Counted from the first letter of the stretch, positions 1-12,297 are shown. The stretch is DNA of 64,000 nt from Circinella umbellata (GCA_025093555.1 JAIWNF010000042.1:186001-250000), one strand, 5' to 3'. Numbers and translations are program-made. The notes: generated by a model from the letters alone, not told the origin.

Positions 1-876
1 TCCTTTCCTGAAAAAAAAAACTTCCCTTACCTCACATACACTATACGACGAATATTTTTTATATTTCAGCACTTAACACCACATATTCAACGACAACACA
101 ACTTTTTTTTTTACTTGTTTATATTACTTTTTACCTTTGTTAGCTAAACTTTTCTTAGAGAGAAAAAACATATTCTCTTTTTTGTTAGTTCCTTCCTTTT
201 TTTTTCTTTATATATCAAAAAGAGTAAGATATTTATCTATCTTTCTTTATATATATATATTATATACATATACAACACACCCAAAACTTTATTTTTATTT
301 TTTCAAATAGAACTTCGAATTTATTTAATTGAAAAGGAATAGGAGTTTTTTAAAGTTGACAGTTGTTTTAGGGAATTTGATTCGTTGAGATGCTCATAAA
401 CTCTTCTCCTAATTAAATTACTGCGTGCGTAATAATATATATGAATCAGGCTATAAAAATGTCAGGGAAAAAAGCATATGGTGCATACATTTTAGAACCT
501 TAATTTTCTTAGTAAATGTGTTATTTTAACATCTGCTATTATGCTCAGTTTTTATTGGTAGGATAGTTGAATAAAGAGGGGGGAATCTCTTCTGAGATAC
601 ATATTTTTCAGAGAAATATAGTACGGAAATATGATGTCCATCCTCAGTGTTCCAATTTGGACTAGACCCTGGGACCTCTCCAGCCCAAATAGTAAGCTAC
701 ATCCCAACTTTAGAAGTTTATAAAAAAGTATTTCTAGTTAAGATTACAAAAACTAATCCATTAGTTTTATTTTTAACAGCTGTATATTTCATTTCAATGG
801 TTTATTTTGTGTTTTGATCGCGTTTATGTTTATTTATAACCATTTCAAATTGAGCAAAAAATCAATATGCACCATA
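1..876. other. AT-rich intergenic region, no gene seen
   Basis: I see no coding exon here. The first 300 bases are poly-T/poly-A and TATA-rich. A short GC-richer patch at about 640-705 stands out and carries a B-box-like sequence on the minus strand (see findings). The right edge is the TA flanking the transposable element. Confidence 0.5.
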
Positions 877-934
877 CACTTTTTCCGATATAATTTGTCG
901 CTAAATTGGGTTGGGTGCCGTTGTGTGCGAATAA
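877..934 (+). repeat. Left terminal inverted repeat of Tc1-like element
   Basis: This arm matches the reverse complement of 3827-3885 with only a handful of substitutions and one single-base indel. It runs from CACTTTTTCC at the outer end to GTGTGCGAATAA at the inner end. A TA dinucleotide lies immediately outside at 875-876. Confidence 0.88.
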
Positions 935-1878
935 GATTAGGCACGGCTAAAGTGAATGAGGCAATGAAAATCAATAAAAAAAAGATTATGACGTTTTGGA
1001 TTTAGTCAATCAATTTTGACTATGACATGTTGCTGAGACTTAAAGAGGTTGCATAAAGCATAAGAGATCACACATTATTACCGTCAATATGGAAAAAAAG
1101 TTATTGCTTTCATAAACTGCATCAATAGTTTACAATGAAATGTAATTCTAATAATAAAAGACGTGGAAGAAAAAACAGAAGCAAGAAATCCTAATACCTA
1201 GCGAAAATCTAACGGACCAAAAGCATTATCTATTGGAGAGTTCATAATTGCGTATAGAAATGAGAATTCTTCTGATGTTAGTGATTCCAAGAACATTCTC
1301 GACAAACCGAACCATTAATAAGAAATCTACGTACCATTATAGTCTAACTACTATCATTTAATGTAGCGCTATGGAATCGAGTTTATTTGAAGTGATAAGT
1401 ATGTCTTCAAAAGTGTCAACTGTAGTCTCAAAACATAATTTAGTGTTAACAGATATAATTTCGATTATAGCACTACGAATATTTACAGATAGCAGGAGCA
1501 ATAATAATCTTCTTTAAGATGTTCGTAAAAAGAATCAAAATCATGTACTATTTGTGGTACTATTGAGTGTAAAGGAAGGAAACAACAAGAAAACAAAATG
1601 CATGTTCTCGAACAATATCATTTGATTATTTCGACCGTTAAATACATATCCAGTACGTATGACAAATAGCTAGCTATTACATTATTATTATTTTCAAATA
1701 GTTATAAATTGCTATTCATATATAACATATAATTGTCATTTTACAATAGAATAATCTTCCTTTCACTTCGCTACTGGGGGCATACGTATCCTAATTGGGG
1801 ACAATTAATTTTATCTGCCTCATTACATGGTATCCGGGCCATTTTCGGAGTTGATGGCAAACGTTTGGCTTCAGTGAA

Positions 1879-2088
1879 TTGAAAACCTGGAAGCACACTG
1901 AAGAGTATAAAAAGTTATGGATCGATAGGATAAACAAAAAAACTCAACTTGTCATTCAGGAAGGATACACTCAATACGTATCTGATAGTGTGCAAGACGC
2001 GTTAGGAATACTTACCTCCATGTCAAGGAATGAACCGATAGATAAACCATCATTATCTTCTGAAGAATCTAACAAACATCTAAAATAA
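1879..2088 (+). other. Unrecognised 69-codon open frame inside the transposon
   Basis: An open frame of 69 codons lies in the 5' half of the element. Its first codon is TTG, so it has no proper start here. The predicted peptide is charged and partly helical-looking but matches no family I know. It could be a leftover of an accessory gene of the element, an exon of a longer gene, or chance. I assign no function. Confidence 0.2.
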
Positions 2089-2728
2089 AAAGAAAGAGAT
2101 CTTTCTTCAGGCACTTTTGGGTAGTTTTGGGCTCCTTCGATGGCGAAGTAGGCTTACTACCCAAAAATTTAGTGCATCAAATTAGTCGTGTTGCATTCCT
2201 GCATCTTTACAAGATTTGGCTGGTTTTCTCAGTTTGAAAAACATTTGCATGTTACTTATGGCATCAGATGTGTTTTGGCGTCTCTGTAAACCAGTAGATG
2301 ATGATTCATGGGAGTCGATGGGCCACCCAACTCACCCAGCCATTTTCAGTTTAATCCATACGAGTAAAGACAGACATCGATTATGTGCACTTGAATTTAC
2401 CTGCTAATAACAATGAATGGCCTATACTGCTTAAATTACTATTTGTAATCAAACTGAAAATATATAAAATATGCTTGTTTAATGACCATGAAGACTAATT
2501 GAAGCATCCTAAATCTCAAATATTTGTTGATATTGCAGCTTTCATAATGATAGCATTCTTGTCACTCTTGTCGATTGTAATAACGCATGGATGGTGTATT
2601 GAGGGATACGTGGGAAACTTCATCAGGAGACCCATAAGGTAATTGACACCACGTCAATTTTATTTTAATTAAAGGGTGGATGAAAGTTTAGATAGTGTTC
2701 GCTCCTTGATTTGGTGAAGCATACATAG

Positions 2729-3666
2729 TTTTTCATCTTCCGTATAAATCAACATATTAAACAACATGCTCAAAAACTAGTTGACGAGGAACGGCAACTT
2801 ATAGTAATCGAGGTGGTTGATGATTTGGTTGCAAAGTTCGAAGATTTTTCTTTGTCTCAGACCCAGGTCCATCGCCATATGAAGACGACCTGTAACCTTT
2901 CGGTTAGCATTGCACGCTTTGAATCCGAAAAGAGGAACAGTTTTCAAAACCTAGAAGAGCGGTACAAATGGTTTATGGACTGGAAAGGTTCTAATGTAGA
3001 TTTCACCAAAAATTATGTCTTTATAAACGAGAATGGTTTTCATACAAATATAGGGAGAAGCTTTGCTTGTTGGAACACACCTAGTGGTAAAAGTACCAGT
3101 AACAAGGGTAGTCACCTACACTGTATTGGGTGCGATTACAGGCGATACAGTCATTCACCTTTCACTCAGAAAGCCGGCGCTACCAAAGCCAAAACCAAAG
3201 GAGGCAAAGACGAACAAAAGAAAGAAGAAAGACGTCAAGGCCGAGGCTACTGTTGAAGAAAAACAAGAGAATGAATATGTTGAGCAGTATTGACCAGATG
3301 ATGACAAGCCGGCATCCAAGGGTACTACTTCAGCGCATTATATTAAATTTATCAGTGAAGTCTTGGCGTTATGGATGAAACTGGAAATATGGAGGATTAC
3401 TGTTTTGTGATGAATACAGTAATTGTTCCATCCATAAAAATAAATACCTACAGCGAAAGATTATAATAAGGGGCTATAAATATATATACCTTCCAGCCTA
3501 TAGTCCTGAGCTCAACCCAATTGAAAACTTTTGGTTCTTAATTAAGGGTAAAATGAAAAGAGTGTTCTTCGCGGTAGGTGAGACAATGACGTCTCGAATC
3601 CGTGCTGCTTGTGAGGATCATTTAAAAGGTCAAATTAGTAAATGTTACAAAAGTATAGAGTTTTAA
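2729..3666 (+). pseudogene. IS630/Tc1-type DDE transposase, broken
   Basis: The frame is open from about 2729 with a helix-turn-helix-like N-terminal part (SLSQTQVHRHM). A catalytic-core block (YVFINENGFH) follows, where the family usually has D-E-x-x-F, so the first catalytic Asp reads Asn. After about 3088 the homologous reading (RVVTYTVLGAI) continues in another frame, which shows a frameshift. Near 3405 the second catalytic block, normally VMDNAxxH, reads VMNTVIVPS, again without Asp. The 3' part at about 3470-3666 keeps the diagnostic LPAYSPELNPIENFW motif and ends at a stop at 3664-3666. Two missing catalytic acids plus at least one frameshift make it a pseudogene. It is bracketed by matching TIRs. 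Family assignment is firm; exact ends are approximate. Confidence 0.82.
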
Positions 3667-3826
3667 TAAATAAAGTCTAAAGCCATCATCCTAAAACTGA
3701 TCACTCTAAACAATATGAATTATTGCTTCTAAGCATTGGGAGTTTTTTTTCCTGGCTTCTGCACATAATTCATAACGACATTTTGCTCCTTTTTAACGAC
3801 ATACTCTTTTATTTTTCAGCGACATT

Positions 3827-3885
3827 TTATTCGCACACAACGATACCGAACCCAAATTTAGCAACAAATTATATCGGAAAAAGTG
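3827..3885 (-). repeat. Right terminal inverted repeat of Tc1-like element
   Basis: This is the reverse complement of the left arm at 877-934, followed by TA at 3886-3887. Several CGACA-type direct repeats occur just inside it. Confidence 0.88.
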
Positions 3886-3887
3886 TA

Positions 3888-5151
3888 TAACTTTTTTCAT
3901 CGAGTTAAGTATCTGTATACAATAACAATGTGAATCAAATCTAATATATACTGATCATTTTATTACAATACTGTAGATATAGTTACAAAGCATATCGGAT
4001 ACGTATATAAAAAGTAAAAATCCATGCAAACATTAACAATACGTAACTTTTTTTCGGTATGTAGTAATAAAAATAGGCAAACATTTAAAGAACTGTGTAA
4101 TGGAATATTCCATATATAAATGTGAATTTTTGTAAACAATAAGATTCATGACAACAACAAATATAAATAATAACTTCAGGAATGTGATTACGTATAAATA
4201 TGTACATTATGCACAACTACGTAGCGGTGTTATTAATTTTAAAAACAATAATGTAATATAAATAAATAACAATTACCTAGCGCTTTATGATGTTAATATT
4301 TATATAGGTTGACTGGTTAATGATGATAGTAACATTTATGTATATAATAAATAAATGTGAAAATATGATTGAACAAGTGATAGATTGACTCCTTTTCCGT
4401 TGACAGATTAGATAAAATAGGAAAATCATATAATTCGTTTATCCATTGAAATTATTATTATTATAATAATAATCACGCTTTTATTCTTTCTCCTCTCTTT
4501 CATTCAGCCCCCCCTTCGCACTGTCCCTTATTTCTCCCTTTCATGCTTTCTAGTATACCCCTCTTTCTTTTTTAACCTTTTCACTCTTTCATTCACTGAT
4601 ATAGTAGTGACAAATCTTATGTATATATATAAACTTAGAGTAGTTTTTTTTTCTGATGCCATGAGTCACCTACAACACTACAAACTATAACCCCGTTCAG
4701 AATTAAGGGGTGATGCAAAAATAAAGAAATAAATAAACGAATACATTGTTATAGATGTAACATGCAAAAGTAAACATTTTACACACCTTTTCTCTTCGTG
4801 GAAAAAGATAGGTAATGACTAACTAGATACTAATAAGCCGGGATCATACATTATTCTGTGATATATGTGTATAGTATGAAGAATGCTTGAAACGGATGTA
4901 AAAAAGGATTGACCCTGCTACTATTGTCAAAAAACTTCTATACCCCGTATTTTCCTATTGCATCGTGTGTTTATTTGACTCTCCTCTTCGTTTTTTTTTC
5001 TCATTCTTTCTTTCTTTCCCATTCTTTAATTTTTTATATTTCTTGATCGCGTCAATACTTCTTTTACATAATATCAACAAGCTATCAAAAAAAAAAAAAA
5101 AAATCGGGTTGAAAATCTAACCATTTCCCCCCCAAAAAGAACAAACACAAC
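3888..5151. promoter_or_regulatory. Intergenic region and upstream region of the Cdc24 gene
   Basis: I see no gene in this 1.26-kb stretch. A pyrimidine-rich tract (about 4978-5035) and an A17-like tract (about 5085-5103) precede the ATG at 5152. CT-rich tracts of this kind are common around fungal transcription starts. The exact promoter cannot be placed. Confidence 0.4.
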
Positions 5152-8100
5152 ATGACCATTGCATCGATTTATAAAACTTGTAAATGGGTTCTTGATGGAT
5201 TATCCTTGGTACCAGATTTCGATTCAATAATGATGAATAATAATAGTAATAACAACAATAAAATGATCGACCATATTACTACCAACAACGGTAGCCATGA
5301 GGACCTAGATATTTTTTCATCTTTATCATTATCCCTATCGACTGCTATCATTGAAAATAGCAACAGTAACAATACCCCATCGTCTCAACATCAAAACTGT
5401 TGTAGCAATAATCATAGTAACCCATCTCATATTCCAGCACCTTTATATCAATTATGGGAACTTTGTCGACAAGGGTATATATTATGCTCACTTTTTAACT
5501 TATTAAAACCAAAGGCAGCAATTGATTTAACATTAGTACAAGATACATGCAAAAAGCAAAATCAAGTCTTTGTTTATCGATTTATTATTGCGTGTCGAGA
5601 ACATCTATCAATAAATGAAAATGATCTTTTTACATTATCAGAGATGTATCAAGACAACGCTATGGGATTTAGTAAGGTAAAAAAATGTTACTGTATGTAT
5701 GTGTGTGTGTGTGTGATCGACAAACTATATACCTATAAAAGAACTTTCTTTTTTATCTCTCAGCATTAATTACTAAACATTATTATGTACAGGTCGTCAA
5801 TACATTGCACAAGATTTTAACTTTATTATCTGAACGTGGTATTCTAAAATCGGAATACCCTCCACTTTCTTCTGCCACTACTACCGGGCAACAACATACA
5901 TCATCACTGTTGATATCGGATAATGATGGCTGTAGTTTTCGTGATAAAGTAATTATTGAATTATTACATACTGAACGAAGATATGTAGAATATCTTGAAA
6001 CGACTCAGGTTGGTAACATATATCTATAATTCTGACAAAAAGAACGCAATGAAGATATTGGCACTCTTAATTATTAGAACAAGAAGAAAATTAAAGAATG
6101 TTGGAGAGAATAACCGTTTGTTAGAGATATTTACATATGTGGTAAAATTTATGAAAGAAGGCTGAAACACTGATGTTACTATTAAACATTTTACTTGTAT
6201 AGAAATATGCGCAAGAGCTACGATCAATGCAACGCAATATGATTTCATTGGATACGTTACATCACATTTTTGGAAATCTTGATGCCTTAATTGATTTTCA
6301 GCTCCGTTTTCTTATGCAAGTAGAACATTATGCTGAAAATCCTAAAGAAAACTTTGGACGAGTATTGATGGAATTAGAAGAAGCGTTTTCAGTTTATGAA
6401 CCTTATTGTGCCAATATGCAACATGCATTGGATTTAGTAGTTCAATGGGCACCTCAACTTTCCACCAATAATAGTATCAAAGGTAATAATAATATATTAT
6501 CACCAACAACAACAGCGACATCAACATCATCATCATCATTGTCAACGATGACGACGGCAGGAACCCCAATAATGAACGCAAACACAGTTGTTGAGCCAAA
6601 TTATGAATTACCTTCTTTATTGATTAAACCTGTTCAACGCGTATGTAAATACCCTTTATTGTTACAGCAATTAATGAATTACACCTCCAGCGATTGGCCA
6701 CACTATGATGATTTACAGCGTGGATTGGAAGCCATGGAACGCGTTGCATCCAAAGTAAATGAAACACGTCGATTACAAGAAAATAAACAGCGAGTCAAAG
6801 AATTGAAAGAGCGCGTTCTGGATTGGAAGACTATCACCAATGTCGAAGAACAGTGTGGTACATTGTTACTTCATGATAGAGCCATTGTTCATCATAAAAA
6901 TACAACCAAAGAAGTATCAATTCATCTGTTTGAAAAAGTAATTATGCTTTGTGCAGATGTTTCTAGTAAAAAAACAAAGAAAAAAAAGGATCAAAGTAAT
7001 AGTGGTCCATTATCGATATTAGGTCTAATTAAAATTAACAATGTGGCTCAAGTGGATCAAGGCGGTAAAATACATTCTATTTTGTTATTCATTTATATAT
7101 TATTATTAATGTATTAGTTTAATTAACATGGGTACCTATAGTTATGTAATATAACTTACATATAAAACATTGCGAATTATAGATAATTTACTAATAATAA
7201 TATACTATTATAATACTTTATAGCCGTTCCACTTTCATTACAGATATTTTGGCTTAAAGATTCTGATTTAGAATCTTTTACATTGGAATATCGAAATGAT
7301 GAACAAGTAGCTCAATGGGATTCAGCCGTTAGTAAACTTATTCGACAACAGACAAGAGCAAAGCGGTTATCAAACTTAGTTACATGTGGACTTGAAAGCT
7401 ATCATGATCAAGAAGAGGCTATGGCAACACTTTCTCCTACATTTTTATCTTATGCGTTTATGAACAAGCTTCCGGTACGAGGTGGATATTATGACCAAAT
7501 TCCAGAATTGCTAGAAGATGATCACGACAACTATGATAAGAATTATCATGATAATGTCATTCCCACACATACATCTTTATACAGTTACGATCATAATCAG
7601 CATAATACCGATCCACATCATCAATATCATCAACAACAACATTCTAGCAGTAATAATTATACTAATAATAGTAGTAACACAGAACCAACAGTAGTCAACA
7701 ATAATCAGTCATATTATTCCAATAATTCTCATTATCAACAACAACAACAACTTCTTCAGCAACCTGGAACATTACCGTCACCTCATTCACCTTCATGTTC
7801 AACACTATTCAGTAATAGTAGGAGTCGAAGTAGTAGTACCTGTGTACCGCCTTCCCCTCCACAAAGTGACAGTAGTCCAAATTCACCATGCGTTCAAACA
7901 GCATACGAGATTTCCCCCAATGGCCGGGGTGAAGAGCAACAAAAAGAACAAAGACAACGACGTCGTATAACATCAGATCATCATCAACAGCAACAACAAG
8001 CTACGGAGCAATCATCTCTTACTCGTGGAAGATCTCAAAGTAGCCCCAATATTAGTATAACAAACCATGCACACAGTAGAGCAAGTCCATATAGCAGCAA

Positions 8101-8446
8101 CACGAACAACCCACATTATTATCCATCAACGACATCAACACAGCATATTATCCGTAAAGCAACCACCGTCAAAGTAAAGCTTTATTATAGTAGACAAAGT
8201 GCATTTGTATTTTATGCACCAAGAGACATCAATTATCAAGATTTGCGAACACTGGCTGAACGCAAAACCCGTATGAAAGGTTTGGCGGGAGATTTTATAA
8301 AATATCGTGATGACGATGGTGATTTCATAACGATTCACTGTGACGAGGATATTATTATGGCATTTGATTCGGCACCAAGATCCGATGATGCAATTAACTT
8401 ATTTATTTTAACAACACCAACAGAAGCAGTAGTAGCAGCAGTATAA
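5152..8446 (+). CDS. cdc24: Cdc24-type Rho guanine nucleotide exchange factor
   Basis: Modelled as four exons: 5152-5676, 5793-6008, 6203-7064, 7224-8446, giving 941 residues. It should activate Cdc42 (and perhaps Rac) at the growing tip or bud site. Domain order matches Cdc24: an N-terminal calponin-like region (about 96-200, with PLYQLWELC), a DH domain (about 226-425, starting near ERRYVEYLE and interrupted by a Ser/Thr/Asn-rich insert), a PH domain (about 470-575), a Gln/Asn/Ser/Pro-rich linker, and a C-terminal PB1 domain (about 847-931) with an acidic OPCA-like loop (KYRDDDGDFITIHCDED) that would bind a Bem1-type scaffold. The exon 3/4 join uses the acceptor at 7223, not the nearer AG at 7243, because only the former keeps frame. 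Intron 2 has an unusual GTTGGT donor. The start follows an A-rich leader. Confidence in identity is high. Confidence 0.93.
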
Positions 8447-9236
8447 TTATTTGTTATTATTAGTATAATTATTTATTTTTATTTTAATAGGTTCTTTTTT
8501 TTTTTTTGTTCTTTATTTGATTTGATTTTTTTTTGTACATATTGAGCTTTTCAAATATAAGAAATTATACACCTCTTTTTTTTTATAGTTAATTATGTGC
8601 ATCGACCTTCTAATGGTATTGTTAAAAAAACAGCCTTTACCTTTGTAGGTTATATGATTGACATGAAGACATACATATGACCCCACAAAAAAAAATACTA
8701 TATGTACTACGTAGGTACAAGAGATAAATATAACTCCTTGATATTTACTACCATATCCATGTAATGTGCATATTTTTTTTTTATAATAGAATAAATAAAT
8801 TAATATTATCACTGTCAACCCAAGTTTTTTTTTTCGTACCTTAATGGGAGTAAATAAATATCTCTTATGCTGGAAATACTTGTATCATTACAATAAACAG
8901 GAAAAAAATCCTTTTAAGTGAGATTTTTTATACACATGTACATATTAGATCAATCGATCAAAAAAAGAAGAAAAAGAAAAAGAAAGACAATGAAATATAT
9001 AAGGAGTTAAAGGGGAAAAACAAGAGAATAAGAGAACATAAGAGAGAAATTTGAAGTATACTGCGTGAATATGCTACAAAAGGGATGGTGATAATAAAGT
9101 AGGAGTAGAAAAAAAAGGAAGGAAGGGGTATATATTTATATATTTATATATTTATCTATCTACTACATGCGTTCTATTTATCTATCTATTTTAAATATTT
9201 ATGCGACAAACAATGATCGACATTTTGTTTGTTGTT
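8447..9236. other. Convergent intergenic region
   Basis: Shared 3' flank of the Cdc24 gene and the F-box gene. It consists of poly-T and AT-rich sequence with purine-rich stretches (about 8955-9125). No coding exon is seen. Confidence 0.5.
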
Positions 9237-10510
9237 CTATATGAGTTTCCAATCATCAATTGCCTGAAATAATTCAGTATAATCTTCTCGTCTCTGATAC
9301 TCATCTATAATTTAAATGATAATAGATAAATAGGATGATTAGTAAACTTCTTCTTTATATATTCTGCTCCTAATCCATGATATCACTCCAAAACTATAAC
9401 ATAATTACTTGATTGATAAGATTTTCCAACAAGACCATAAGTTTTAACCAAATAGTTCCATAATCGAGGAGTGACGATACTAAAAGCTACTGTTGATCCA
9501 CCGCGAGGTCGAGCATCACGATTCAATTCCCCTTTTTCATCTTCTAATATTTTATTAGTGATGGGTTCTGTTGCTAATTTTCCATCACACAATCGCAAAA
9601 ACCAAGCCCAAAGCCACATTCGATCGATAAAATAAAAACAAGGTGTGGATGACAAGACGGATTTCCTATCCGAATCAGTGATATGTAATCCACGTTCAAA
9701 TAAACATTGTCGTCGTTTCGTAAGTTGTTCACGTCCTTTATCACTATCATGTGTTAAGTTTTCCAATAGCTGATCGACATAATATTCTTCACTTTCATCA
9801 CCACGCGTTTCACCCAACTATTGTCAACATTGTTAACATGTTAGAGAAAATGATTTTATAATAATTAAAAAATTTCTTCGATATAATATAATTACCTGCC
9901 GAGAACATGTAAAACAATACATTTGTAAAACCGGAATACGGAGTAAAATACCATGGCGCCCCTTTTGCATAGCATGAAATTTATAGGAACAATCTTTACA
10001 ACCTATTATATCCATAATACATAAAAATTATTAATCAGTCCATAATACATATTACATCCCACCAACACGCATTATACATTATTTATCATATATAAATTAC
10101 TTACGTATACGATTGTTGCCTTTACAAATATATAAGCAAAGACCAGATTCGTAATGATTTTGGGCACATATGACACAATTATGTTGTGGAGGTGCACGAT
10201 TGATAACGTTGTTATAATTGGCTTTATAAGGTTCCAACGATTTTCTTGTTACCATACCCAAGTGAGGACAAATACGATTGTGGTTTGGATCAGTACACTT
10301 TCGTTCATATTGTTGTTTCCAAGTATCATCAGGAAGTTTATATGTCACACCAAATTCATTATAAAGCATTTCTCGCCAAGTAGCATCGTCATGAGCAATG
10401 ATACAGAACCGATGGCATACGATTGAAAAAGTTTTAAGATCGTCAATGGATAAATGACCTGCAATGCAAGTTAACAATTCATTATTGAGTTCGAGAATGT
10501 TAAAAGGCAT
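9237..10510 (-). CDS. F-box protein with UBP-type zinc finger and DUSP-like domain
   Basis: Modelled as four exons: 10510-10105, 10002-9896, 9817-9409, 9304-9237, giving 329 residues. Residues 5-45 form an F-box (LNNELLTCIAGHLSIDDLKT), which would bind Skp1 of an SCF ubiquitin ligase. Residues 81-168 carry the Cys/His pattern of a ZnF-UBP domain: CPH at 81-83, C112/C115, C125, C137/C140, H145, H152, C165/C168. This fold typically reads free ubiquitin C-termini. Residues about 233-305 (from MWLWAWFLRL to TPRLWNYLVKTYGL) resemble a DUSP domain, normally found in ubiquitin-specific proteases. No protease domain is present. It is convergent with the Cdc24 gene and divergent from ARPC3. The domain calls are by eye; the F-box and zinc finger are firmer than DUSP. 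A substrate-recognition role is inference. Confidence 0.8.
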
Positions 10511-12297
10511 TTGGTATTATGGGATCTAGATCTAGATCTTTTTTTTTTCTCCAACAAAACAAAAAAGATAAAAAAAAAACCAAGGGGAAGGGCGGCGGAA
10601 TCGTAGGGAAGAGTGAGATTGCCAAAAAAGAAAGAGATTTTTCTTTTCTTTGATAGATAAAACGACGATTAGAATTTTATTCTATCATTGGCTGAAAAAT
10701 CCACGGGTCATTGCAGGCCCGCCTATTTTGACAAGTCAATTTATTTTGCGTGTTAAGATGGTTTCAAATCCTGATGAAAAGTGTGCATACTTGGCTTGTT
10801 ATACGAGATATGTTTTTGAAGATAGGCTTCATTTTTCCAGATTAAGCTACAGGGTACCATCTTCTAAGGAGGTGCGATTATGTGTACAAATAAATTGCCT
10901 ACAAACAAAATCATTGGAATAGTACTCTCACCTTATATGTTTGATTCTGAATAATTATACTTTCTTATATGTAATCGAATTGAAGTAGTATGCATCTGGG
11001 CAACATAGGAGATAGTTTTTCTGGACCTTTGAATACGATATTAATCTATTTTATTCGGCCTTTTATCTCGAGCTAACTGGATATCGTTGGTGTGGATATA
11101 ATACACGTATCAAAAACAGTAGATTACTTCTCTGTAATACAGAGAACAGAAAAAAAAAGAAGTCTTTAATTCATAAACGAGCAAAAATATTAAATGTGAG
11201 TTTTTTTTATTGCGATAGCAATTATGCAAAACATCATAATTAAGACATACCGTTAAGCTGTTTTTCAAAAAAGCTTCGTAGATATTTCATAGCCAAATCA
11301 AACAGCATGGTAGCTTTGAAGATTTTAGAATAAATGATTACTTTATTAATGAGCAATAACAGAAACAACGATTATAATAGTAATCATTGACCATGAATAT
11401 TCAATGGTTTATATACACGAAAAGTTTTTGAAGGTAGTAATTATCTATCGTAGCTCTTTTTAACTGCATGATACCACTAGAATAAAGAATACGCGTGCTC
11501 TTTTGTTGTGTTGTACATGAAGCACAGAAACCTAGTAGAGTGCCAAGCACAATTTTATTTTTTTTATTTGGTGGTGTCATATTTGTATTTTCGAAATTGT
11601 GTGTGTAGCACGCCAGATATGACAACGGTTGTGTCTGTACATCAGTGTCTAGTGTAAATGCCTGGAAATTGAAACTCGGTTTTGAATTGATTCTGCAGAA
11701 GCCAAACTTATTTATTATGCTCTCATATATTTTTTTATATATCAAGGTCTGTACTTTCATATCCAGTTTAATGTTGAAAGGTCGTTATCTAGCTCTTTCT
11801 TGCTTCACTGTAAATACATAGTATTGTTTGTAGTTGAGTTATACCCAGAGGTGTATTATAATAATATATTGCTTATGTATTAAAAATATGCTACTTTCTA
11901 TATGTATATATTACGATGGATGTAAGTCTTATATGTAAAAGTCTCTTATGCAATCAATTATTGTCGCCATGGAAACCAAACAAATAGGACGAAAAGTATG
12001 AGGTTTATCAAACGAGGAATAATGTTGGCATAGTCCTAATACCACTACTGCATAAGGTAAAATAGATTTCTTAAACCTTGGCCATTTTGCTGAGAACAAA
12101 AATAATTGCATTTAGTGGAATAAGCAACCAAAGAAAGTCCAGCTCTTCTTGTTAACGCTTGGTGTCGATTATTATAAGTTCATCATTAACATTCATTTTT
12201 TTTTCTCGGTATGTTAACTTCATCTATAACTTTATATGCCTATAAAATTATAATTAAACTAACTTGGCTTGGTCATTTTATTTCTTATTAAACAGTA
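10511..12297. other. Divergent intergenic region with weak coding relics
   Basis: This 1.8-kb stretch separates the F-box gene from ARPC3. It holds two open frames on opposite strands (about 10650-10922 plus and 11760-11401 minus) that share a YLACYT motif and look like diverged copies of something (see findings). An AGATCT repeat lies at about 10524-10538. I do not annotate a gene. Confidence 0.4.

Larger units (their letters stand above)
877..3885 (+). mobile_element. Tc1/mariner (IS630)-like DNA transposon, decayed
   Basis: Two near-identical inverted repeats of 58-59 bp bound this 3009-bp segment: left 877-934, right 3827-3885. Both arms begin CACTTTTTCCGATATAATTT. The bases directly outside each arm are TA (875-876 and 3886-3887), the target duplication expected for Tc1/mariner. 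The 3' half holds a broken transposase gene of the DDE_3/IS630-Tc1 type (2729-3666). The 1.8 kb between the left arm and the transposase has no recognisable gene. Three CGACA-type direct repeats lie inside the right arm (about 3776-3825) and may be subterminal binding sites (inference). The element is longer than most Tc1 elements and, with its damaged transposase, is probably immobile on its own. Confidence 0.85.

Noticed and set aside
814..1005. 63-codon plus-strand frame across the left TIR
   Set aside because: It starts with TTG and is made by the TIR sequence itself; no family features.
7224..7243. Alternative exon 4 start at 7244 for the Cdc24 gene
   Set aside because: That acceptor gives an in-frame stop after four codons; the 7224 start keeps frame and gives a normal PH-domain reading.
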